From positions 30,697,741-30,761,740 of the forward strand of contig CM041465.1 of assembly GCA_023213395.1 (NCBI GenBank): a stretch of 64,000 nt of DNA, in the 5' to 3' direction. Source of the DNA: Cycas panzhihuaensis. Taxonomy: Eukaryota; Cycadophyta. Positions 56,920 to 64,000 of the stretch are shown here, in pieces (position 1 is the first letter of the stretch; the number at the start of each line of letters is the position of its first letter). Below the pieces are notes generated by a model. The model did not search any database and was not told the DNA's origin. It saw only the letters and a list, made by a program, of their open reading frames with translations. A program made the translations under genes and the position numbers.

Positions 56920-58379
56920 GGGATAATGACTCTGCTATCTAGACCAGAATCGCTAGAAGTACTTACCAGCGATCTTCCTTCCATTTCGCCAATTTTGGCG
57001 CCAATGGTTGGAAGAGATCTGTGGCTGGGTGGGTGTACCTCTAAGGAAGAGGAGGAAGGAATATTACTTCCTTCCTCAGGTTGTAATAAGGCGGGTAGGG
57101 AATCTACCTCAGGACCCACGCTTGAAGTAGATGGAATGTCAGGATTACTATTAACTACAAAAAAACTACAAAAATTATTAGGTAAATTAAGGATTTTTTG
57201 GTCTAGGTTATTGTCATTCTTTAAACTATCGTTAGTTAGCATATACTCAAAAGAATCTGGATTATTATCAATGTCTGTAGATACACATTTAGATAACAAA
57301 TTACATCTATAAGAAGAAGAGTTTACTTCATACGCATCCTGTAGCCAGTAATCCACGAACCTCATACCGTGTTCGTCGTCTGAAGAGTTGTATATCTCTC
57401 CGAAATCTGTCGGTTCTTCTCGCTGGTGATTAGTTGATGTGGTGGGCTCTTCTGCCGTATGGAAGATATGTTCTTCCCCAATGGAAGAGAATGTTGTGTC
57501 GCTCGTTACCGTTGTGCTGGATCCTTCATCTGGAATCATTTCGATCGAGCTTCTTCCCAGCATTGGCAATACCACTTTGTTGCCGCTGTTTGATAGAGTG
57601 AGGGTTACGTTCTTCCAGTTCAGAAGGCATTGCATTTTATACAACCATGGCCTTCCCAATAGTGCTGGATAGGGTGTTGCTCCTTTCTCCGTTTCCATAA
57701 TTGTGAAGTCGATTCGCACCACTATTCCTGCCGCATCTACTTTGATGTTAGCTAATCTGCCCATGGGTCGTACCAATAGTTCGTTAGCCAATTTTAACGA
57801 ATAGGTCGCCGCTTCCAGCTTCGGGCTTCCCAGTCTATGCCAGGTTGAAGCTGGTAACACATTCACTGCTGCGCCTCCATCAACAATTACCCGTGGGAAT
57901 GTTTCTCCCAAGACTGTCATGGTTACCATCGGATCCATATCGAATGATGGTATGATTTGCTTCAAACTCTTGGTGATTCCCCTCTGTAACACTCCTCCTT
58001 TGATCCAATCAATAACTTGGCATAGAGGAATAGTCAACTGTAGCTGCTTTACCAAATTTTCAATTAATAGCAACATTTTGGGAATATCCTCTGCTGGCAA
58101 TCCTTTAAAAGGCTCTTCCATTTGCACCATTTGGGGCTTCGCCTTAGGTTCTTCCGGTAGATTTTCTTGTTCCTTTTGTTTATTCTTCCGTACATAGACG
58201 TATTTGGTTTCCGGTTTACCCATTGGTAATGCATTCTCCTTCCGGACTAGGCCATCTAACACTTGTTTCGCTTTTCTATATCGATCCATTTCTGTCGGTG
58301 GATCCGGATATCCTTCATTTGATTTCTCTTTCTGTTTATTTTGTAATTTGACATTCTTTGTTTCCGGTATGATTGTCAT
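56886..58379 (-). CDS. gypsy protease polyprotein segment, outer copy (497 codons, uninterrupted)
   Basis: The longest intact frame in the window. Residues 1-110: charged Gag-protease link. About 120-250: retropepsin-like protease with VIVDGGAAVNVLP (catalytic Asp about residue 167; DGG where most have DSG/DTG, as seen in some plant gypsy proteases) and LLGRPWLY (241-247). About 270-480: Ser/Thr/Asn-rich linker of unknown role. The frame runs to the insertion site, and its last eleven codons come from the inner element's LTR. The Met at 58379 is just the first in frame; the real start is Gag. Protease would mature the Gag-Pol polyprotein. Confidence 0.85.
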   Translation of the reverse strand: MTIIPETKNVKLQNKQKEKSNEGYPDPPTEMDRYRKAKQVLDGLVRKENALPMGKPETKYVYVRKNKQKEQENLPEEPKAKPQMVQMEEPFKGLPAEDIPKMLLLIENLVKQLQLTIPLCQVIDWIKGGVLQRGITKSLKQIIPSFDMDPMVTMTVLGETFPRVIVDGGAAVNVLPASTWHRLGSPKLEAATYSLKLANELLVRPMGRLANIKVDAAGIVVRIDFTIMETEKGATPYPALLGRPWLYKMQCLLNWKNVTLTLSNSGNKVVLPMLGRSSIEMIPDEGSSTTVTSDTTFSSIGEEHIFHTAEEPTTSTNHQREEPTDFGEIYNSSDDEHGMRFVDYWLQDAYEVNSSSYRCNLLSKCVSTDIDNNPDSFEYMLTNDSLKNDNNLDQKILNLPNNFCSFFVVNSNPDIPSTSSVGPEVDSLPALLQPEEGSNIPSSSSLEVHPPSHRSLPTIGAKIGEMEGRSLVSTSSDSGLDSRVIIPIGIKIDSMVV

Positions 58380-58399
58380 CAGGTTGGTCGCTTTGGCTT

Positions 58400-60132
58400 T
58401 CCCTTTGCAATCTTCTGTTTTGTGGTCACTTGGGGCCCATTACATACGAACGACTTCTGTTTGTATTCCTGCTTTGTTGGGCATTCTGACTTCCAGTGCC
58501 CAAACTGTAGACAGATGAGGCATCTACCCATTGGCGGTTTTTTCCTCGAGGGTTCTGGTGCGCCCCTCGTTGTATAAACATTCTGAGGTGGGTTGCCTCC
58601 CCTTCCCCGACCTCGTCCTTTGAAAGCTTTTCCCCTGGGAGTGTAGAAACAATCCTTAGTTGTATGTGTGTCAACGTCACATATGTGGCACCATTTCTCT
58701 TGTTGGTGCAACGCACTGTTTTTTAGATTTAAGTCACATTCCCTGGTGGTATGTGAATTTTCTTCACAAATGTGGCATCACTTGGTTATTCTTCCCAAGG
58801 TCGCTTTCTTTTCGGTGTTTCCTCTTCTTCTGCTATTTCTAATTTTCAACTGCCACCTCTTTTTAATGCTCACAACTCCGATTCCTCTTCTGCTACCCCT
58901 ACCTGGCAGAAGGGTCGGTTGTACTGGTTTTGCTTCAGTTCTCTAATCTCGTCTTGTAATCTTAGCAGCAAGGAGTCTTGTCCTCCTGCCTGCAAGGCCC
59001 ATCTCCATTTCAAAATCTAATGCTAGATCTTGAGCATTCTTAAATGATTTCAGTGGATGAGCATGTATCATGGCTCGCAATTTCTCATTCAACCCTCTTA
59101 CAAAGTAATTTTTCATATTGTGATCTGTTATCGTCTCGTTGATCATGCTAGCCGCGATGATTTTCATTCTGTTAATGTAGGTTAGGATGGATTCTCCCGG
59201 CCTTTGTCTGATCTCTCTTAACGCGATTTCCACTGCTTCATTACTGCGAAATTTCTGAAATCTTTCTTCGAATGCTTTCTTAAGCTTCGCCCATGGCTCA
59301 TTCTTGTTTGTTTCCTTGTACCACACCAAGGGTACTCCTCTCAACGTACATGCGAATCGTGCTTTAATTTCGTCTTCGTCTATAATCTTTTTTACATCAA
59401 TAAGGCTCTGAAATAGATACACATGCTCTGCTGCATCTGAAGTATCATTAAAAATCAGTTTCCCAAAGTCTCTATAGTCATCCATTTTGGGAGATTGCAA
59501 CTGTCCCCCACCTGATGGTGATTTTTCCTTTCTCCCCTCCTTCGGGGATGCACTAAGAGTGCCACCGCTGTACTATGTTTTCCAAACAGCGGATTCTTGA
59601 ATGGAGTTTTGATATGTATGGGTTCCACTACACCTGGAACTTGTATAGTCAGTGGTGTCACCGTAATATAAGATTGATCGATCCCTTTCGCCGAATCTTC
59701 AAAAGTCGCCTCGTTAGCTTATTCTCCCAATATGCCGAGGGACCTTCCTCCGCCTTCTTATCATTGCCACACCGGGTCCTTCGGGCTGTCCTCCACTGGT
59801 ATACTTTCCTCTTTTAAGGTTCCTTGATGTTTTTCATCCACTTTTGGTTTCCCTTCAATCTTCGGACTAAACAAATCATCTCTGATTGGGGCTGGTGTCG
59901 ATACCATGCGTTCGCCATGAATTTCCTCTTCCTGAGGTGTCTGGGCTCCACTTGCCTCAGATCCTTCAACGGACTGTCCCTTAGTCTCATTGTTTTGCGA
60001 ATTTAACCTCCTCGCCCTTCTAAGTTTTGCTTCCTTCGACCATCTTAGTGCCCTTTGTCTGCTGGTTTCTTTTTCCTTGGGTGAAGTATCCTTCTGGGGC
60101 TCCTCCGACCTTGAAGGCCTCTTAGGTGGCAT
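58400..60132 (-). pseudogene. gag: gypsy Gag, outer copy
   Basis: Start MPPKRPSRSEEPQKDTSPKE at 60132. Frames 60132-59761, 59661-59455, 59500-58943 and 58711-58379. The capsid core frame (185 codons) is intact: YLFQSLIDVKKIIDEDEIKA, LRGVPLVWYKETN, FEERFQKFRSNEAVE, RQRPGESILTYINRMKI and NYFVRGLNEKLRAM. Knuckles: CHICDVDTHTTKDC and CLICLQFGHWKSEC. Frameshifts near 59760, 59680, 58990 and 58780. Confidence 0.9.
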
Positions 60133-60272
60133 TGGAAGGTCCCCTGGTTGCCGGTGGCTTAGTTACAACCCGCCATCACGACGGCAGCCAGGGTGCTCTG
60201 CCCTTTACACATTCTTTTCTTTGAAACCCCTAAGCCCTGTCTCTCCTCAACGGACGTAGGCAATGGAACCAA

Positions 60273-60847
60273 TGTTGACTGCTGGGGTGTCTTATTACAC
60301 TTACAAGATACCTCTGCTACACTTGTCAAGGTTACACAGTGCTATAGTCTAGTCCAGGATACTGTCAACATGGTTATTCACATGCATTCCACATATATTT
60401 CATAGAATTACACCACAATGGTACACATCAGTACAGAAATCAATACATACTCAAAGAATTCATCATCACAACACGTAGAATACACCACTTTCCACGTAAC
60501 TCTTTCTTTTATTAAGTAATCAAGTCAATTTACAGTAGGTCGGAATGCATTCCCGAGCATTCCAAAGAGTATACATTCCTTCCGTTACATATGCGCATCC
60601 GGATGGTATTTATCATACAAAGGTCGCTCAATTGGTCATTACACGTGTTGGCTTCGGCACCTTTGTGTACCCGTGATAATCGGCTCTCACCCTAACCTGG
60701 GGGTTCATGCGTACCTCCTTAAGTACTCATGCTGGTACCTTTTGGCTGAAGGGTTATGACCGTCATATAACTGCATTCTTCACCATACGCACTTTCACTA
60801 ATCACTTGTTTAGGCACTTGATTAATCATCCTTCGTATCCGTACGTC
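60273..60847 (-). repeat. Outer family-G 5' LTR, truncated
   Basis: Starts TGTTGACTGC at 60273 and follows the LTR at 40151 for about 575 bp. It then breaks off after CGTACGTC and joins copia sequence. About 250 bp of the LTR and its outer flank are missing. Confidence 0.88.
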
Positions 60848-61605
60848 AGCTCCTTAGGGCCTCCATCTCTGACTGATTGAAGGAGATGACAATAGGACCA
60901 TCATACTCTGTCTCATTCGTGAAAACCCCTTGTAGGCGCGGAAGGACAAGAGTAAGTCTCTGCTCTATCCCATTCGTGAAAACCCCATGTGGGCGCGAAA
61001 GGATAAGGGTTGTATCATTTTGGAAAATCGGAACCTGTGAAAACCCGAAAGGGCATGGGGGATGACCAAATGGTATATGGAGACTCAGTAAATTTCAGCT
61101 ACAAAATTTATTGTACTGATTGGCTATCCGGCTACATTTAAAGAGTCTCGAGCCAAAGTTAGTAGATTAGAAAATTTGTGGGTTTTCTTCCCATGAGGGT
61201 TTCCCACAAAAGTATCATACTAGTTTGCTTTGTAAGAGGCTCAAATGAAGACCTCATAGGATAGAATAAAATAGAATGAAATGACCTTGTACCATTAAGG
61301 GGGAGATTGAAAAGGGTTAATGACATAAGGTCATTACATTAGTTGATTATTTCGAAAAAGGGTCTTAAGTGAACTTTAAATTAGATCACTTAAGTGAAAT
61401 GCACTTTCATGTGCATTATGTGTAATTTCATTTCACCTAACTCAAATGCTCCCTCTCTCAATATAAAAGTAAAGCTCAATGGAGGAGATTCATTCTTTAC
61501 CTCCCCATTTTGTGAGAGCTACTTTCTTTCTCTCAAGTCTCTCTTGCTCCCATGTTTGCCTTTGTGTTTAGTGCATGGAGATGAAGGATAGATCCACTCT
61601 TTTCA
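60848..61605 (+). mobile_element. Copia-B-family 3' end fragment with LTR
   Basis: 60848-61296 matches the minus strand of 6840-7265 in copia B (non-coding 3' region with two GTGAAAACCCC repeats). Purine tract AAGGGGGAGAT (61297-61307) and LTR 61308-61605 follow. Everything upstream of the last RNase H codons is missing at the junction with the gypsy LTR. Confidence 0.88.
61308..61605 (+). repeat. LTR of copia-B-family fragment
   Basis: 298 bp, TGAAAAGG to CTTTTCA. It differs from copia B's LTR by a few substitutions and a small indel. TATAAAAG at 61462-61469. Confidence 0.92.
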
Positions 61606-62175
61606 CTCAGAAGTCAGAAAGGAGTCCAAACTATTTCTGTACAGTGCCAGAGTATGGATCCATACAACTGTACAGTTAGATTTTTTGAGGTTCTCGAATT
61701 GAGACGAAACTTGGCTAGAACATAGATTGGGCAATTTCAAGCAAGTTTTCCTTCTGCGACAAGTGCATTCGAGGTCGTCTTCACCAGTTTTTTGGCCAAA
61801 AATAGGTTTGCGTGGAAGAAAGGAAATACAGTAAAAAATCTTTGATTTTCTTCATTTTTTTCATTGAAGATTGGATGCAAAAGCTCTGTTGTTGGATTTC
61901 AGTCATATTTGAAGCATTTTTCGCATTTATTTGTGGCTATTTTGATCAAAATAAGCAATTTTCCTCTGGAACCCTAGTTGTAAATTCTAGTTTTCAGGGC
62001 TGATTTCTCTTTCGTCTGAAGTTGGGTCTCAGATCTTAGTATAGATCCTGATTCGCCTCTGAACAAGCTTTCGTTCAAGGTACATTTTTTCTCTGTCCGT
62101 ACAACTTCCATACCATACAGAAATCCGTACAATCGTATGGCCTAGGGCATCAAGAATCATATTTTTTGCTTAAGA
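61606..62175 (+). other. Leader upstream of copia G Gag
   Basis: 570 bp with no coding signature. No primer site is visible at its left edge, so the 5' LTR of copia G is either further left, replaced by the copia-B-family fragment, or too decayed to see. Inverted pairs around CCATAC/GTATGG occur at 62110-62144. Confidence 0.45.
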
Positions 62176-62860
62176 ATGATGTCCTTTATCTTAGCCCTAT
62201 ACGAAAATGACAAACTCATTGATAATAATTATCACATATGGAAGATTAAGATAGAAACCCTCCTTAGGGAAAAAAAATGTCTGGCAAATTGCTATTGGAA
62301 ATGAAGTTAAGCCCGAAGATGCAGGTGATGCCAAAACCAATTGGGAAGAAAGGGAGAGTACTGGAGTCATAATATTAAAACTGTCAATATCTGACCCTCT
62401 TCTTATTTATGTAGAAAGTCTTTATTCTACCAAAAGTATTTGGAAGTATCTGGAGAATTTGTATGGGCAAAAAAATAGAGCTAAGATAATAGCTCTTAAA
62501 GAAGAGTTGTTCAAACTCCACATGAAAGAGTCAGAAACAATCACGGATTTTTTACATAAGGTGATTTCGCTAAAAAATGATCTGGCTAGTGCAGGTGATC
62601 CAATTTTAGATCAGGCATTAGTGGAATTGGTGGTTAGCAAACTGCCTAAGTCATTTGATGTTACAGTAGACAACATCACTAATGCAAATGAAATAGCAAC
62701 TATGACAATGGACACTTTGACGGGGCTTCTTTTACAACAAAAGCAAAGAAACAGGCAGTACCAAGATGCAGGAGACCTTGAAGACGCATTTGCATCCAGA
62801 TTGAGCCTAGGATCTAGAGGACGAAGCAGAAGAAGAGGAAAAGCTCTAGAAACTTGAACT
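62176..62860 (+). pseudogene. gag: copia G Gag
   Basis: Start MMSFILALYEND at 62176; YHIWKIKIETLLRE is the typical copia Gag beginning. A run of eight A (62270-62277) appears to cause a one-base frameshift. The open frame then carries SIWKYLENLYGQKNRAKIIA (62430 on), SETITDFLHKVISLKNDL and VSKLPKSFDVTVDNI, and ends with an Arg-rich tract (SRGRSRRRGKALET-stop, 62855). Another indel near 62850 precedes the knuckle. Confidence 0.9.
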
Positions 62861-62929
62861 TCATCACAAGGATGTTGGCAAGACTCAAGAGGACGGGGCT
62901 GCAACGCACCCTCAAAGTTTTTTTTACTC

Positions 62930-63605
62930 TTATGGTAAGATCAATCACTTTGCTAGTTCTTGCAAAACCTTTGATATATGTTATCATTGTGGAAAATCAG
63001 GACACTATCCATATCAGTGCAAGAAAGTAGACATCCAGAGAGGGAAGAGGCCCATGGGAAACTATAGCAAAGAACAGGAAGGCGATGATAATCACGATGA
63101 AGAGGAAGAAACAACATTCGTTGTGGCACTTACAACAAGCCACCAGGACAAAGACATATGGTATATAGATTCAGGAGCATCAAGTCACATGACGAGTCGA
63201 GAAGAGTGGTTCGAGACTTTGTAGCCATATACCGCCAGCAAATCAGTAGAATTGGGAGACAAATACTCCTTTGAAATTAAAGGAGTTGGAACTGTTGCAG
63301 TCAAAATAAAAGACAGAATTGAGAAAATTGGGAATGTACTTTTGGTGCCAGGTGTAAAAATGAATCTCCTATCTGTCTCCCAACTCAAAAAGAAGGGTTT
63401 GAGCATTGTGTTTGATGAAAAAGGTTTTTGTTACTTTCTTGATATGAAAATCAATGGAAATGTAATTGCAAAAGGGGTTGAAAGCAATGACCTATATAGG
63501 TTGCTATCACACCCCATTTTGCTTGATATAAAAGCTTGTACTGCTATAAGCCTTAATGAGAAAATATGGCATTTGAAGTACGATCATCTTCCCATAGAAA
63601 AATAA
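62930..63605 (+). pseudogene. pol: copia G zinc knuckle, protease and pre-integrase domain
   Basis: The knuckle CYHCGKSGHYPYQC (about 62979-63020) is a canonical CCHC. Protease: IWYIDSGASSHMTSREEWF with Asp at 63168-63170, VLLVPGVKMNLLSVSQL and a Gly-rich flap region. One in-frame TAG at 63222-63224 is the only stop in about 220 codons. IWHLKYDHLPIEK opens the pre-integrase domain and is followed by a frameshift in an A-rich run at 63600. Confidence 0.9.
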
Positions 63606-63616
63606 AAAAAAATATG

Positions 63617-64000
63617 GAGAAGAAAAGCTTGGTGACTGGTTTGCCTCACTTCACATCAAATAATTTTATTTGTAAAGGGTGTCAATTTGGTAAACAACAC
63701 AGACTACCATTTCAAGAAAGCAAATGGCGTGCCAAAGAAAAATTAGAATTGGTACGTACAGATCAGTGTGGTCCTTTCACTCCACACTCCATAAACAGAA
63801 GTAGATACTTTCTTACTTTCATAGATGATTTGACCAAGAAAACCTGGGTTTATTTTTTGCGAACTAAATCAGAAGTTTTTGATATATTCAAAGAATTTAA
63901 AGTTGAAACCAAATTAGAAACTAATACCAAAATCAAATGCATAAGGTTCGACGGTGGAGGTGAATATATCTCCAAAGAATTTTTGGAGTATTGCAATGCT
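63617..64000 (+). pseudogene. int: copia G integrase, N-terminal part (cut by window end)
   Basis: FICKGCQFGKQHRLPFQESK is the zinc-binding end. LVRTDQCGPFT holds the first catalytic Asp, FLTFIDDLTKKTWVYFL follows, and IRFDGGGEYISKEFLEYC holds the second Asp. The frame is open to position 64000; the catalytic Glu lies beyond. It is a pseudogene only because of the breaks upstream. Confidence 0.9.

Larger units (their letters stand above)
40151..60847 (-). mobile_element. Outer Ty3/gypsy family-G element (interrupted by the inner copy)
   Basis: Read on the minus strand: truncated 5' LTR (60847-60273), gag, protease (to 56925), then after the inner element RT-region (46506), RNase H, integrase, spacer, eORF and 3' LTR (40977-40151). 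The protease side breaks off at the same alignment point at which the RT side resumes, which shows that one element was split. Left flank is copia F; right flank is a copia-B-family fragment, so the right end has been rearranged. Confidence 0.88.

Noticed and set aside
40151-60847. LTR-sharing tandem array made by unequal recombination
   Set aside because: The GGGAT duplication and the complementary halves of the outer copy fit nested insertion better.
53-60847. Integrated plant pararetrovirus
   Set aside because: The elements have LTRs, target duplications and integrase; no movement-protein-type gene was seen.

Overview
This window looks like nuclear DNA of a plant with a large, repeat-filled genome. 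It holds only transposable elements: Ty1/copia and Ty3/gypsy LTR retrotransposons, two gag-protease-only elements, one chimeric short LTR element and one 5'-truncated L1-type LINE. The plant assignment rests on the tRNA-iMet-type primer sites of the copia elements, a gypsy lineage with a Tat/Athila-like reverse transcriptase and primer site, and a LINE carrying a C-terminal RNase H, a plant L1 trait. I cannot name the species. I found no host gene, tRNA, rRNA or CRISPR array. Almost every coding region is broken, so most genes are entered as pseudogenes. || Layout. (1) 53-3193, minus strand: 5' LTR and gag/protease start of a gypsy element (family G), abutting the integrase of copia A at 3193/3194. 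(2) 3194-17471: copia A (plus). A gag-protease element (4398-16053, TSD CTTTT) sits in its RT gene. That element carries in turn copia B (6525-14008, minus, TSD CATAC, LTRs that read identical). (3) 17472-22840: an isolated LTR with a perfect primer site (19192-19587) and a minus-strand copia (gag, protease, pre-integrase). (4) 22842-25109: LINE 3' half ending in poly(A). (5) 25110-28529: AT-rich DNA and a decayed gypsy-type gag-protease element with its 3' LTR. (6) 28545-40150: copia F (minus), split by copia D (29413-38744, plus), which is split by the chimeric element E (34015-36919, minus, TSD GTTAG/GTCAG). (7) 40151-60847: a family-G gypsy element (minus) whose middle is interrupted by a second, complete family-G element (46512-56919, TSD GGGAT). 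(8) 60848-61605: 3' end and LTR of a copia-B-family element (plus). (9) 61606-64000: gag, protease and integrase start of copia G (plus), cut by the window end. || How the genes work together. Each autonomous element carried Gag (particle, RNA binding), protease, integrase and RT/RNase H. Copia order is gag-PR-INT-RT-RH and gypsy order is gag-PR-RT-RH-INT. Family G has two additions visible in both better-preserved copies: a second Gag-like segment between protease and RT, and an extra sense ORF (eORF) downstream of integrase, separated from pol by a spacer of GTACGTA-rich hairpin repeats. The eORF has a globular N-terminus, a basic/acidic stretch and a C-terminal coiled coil, with no membrane segment or signal peptide seen. 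These are the best candidates for something undescribed. || A cross-cutting pattern: copies of a family differ by small indels and C-to-T-like changes that cluster at expected CAG/CTG (CHG) trinucleotides, even where LTRs are identical. This may reflect CHG methylation, through mutation or base-calling error, and many of the frameshifts may not be biological.
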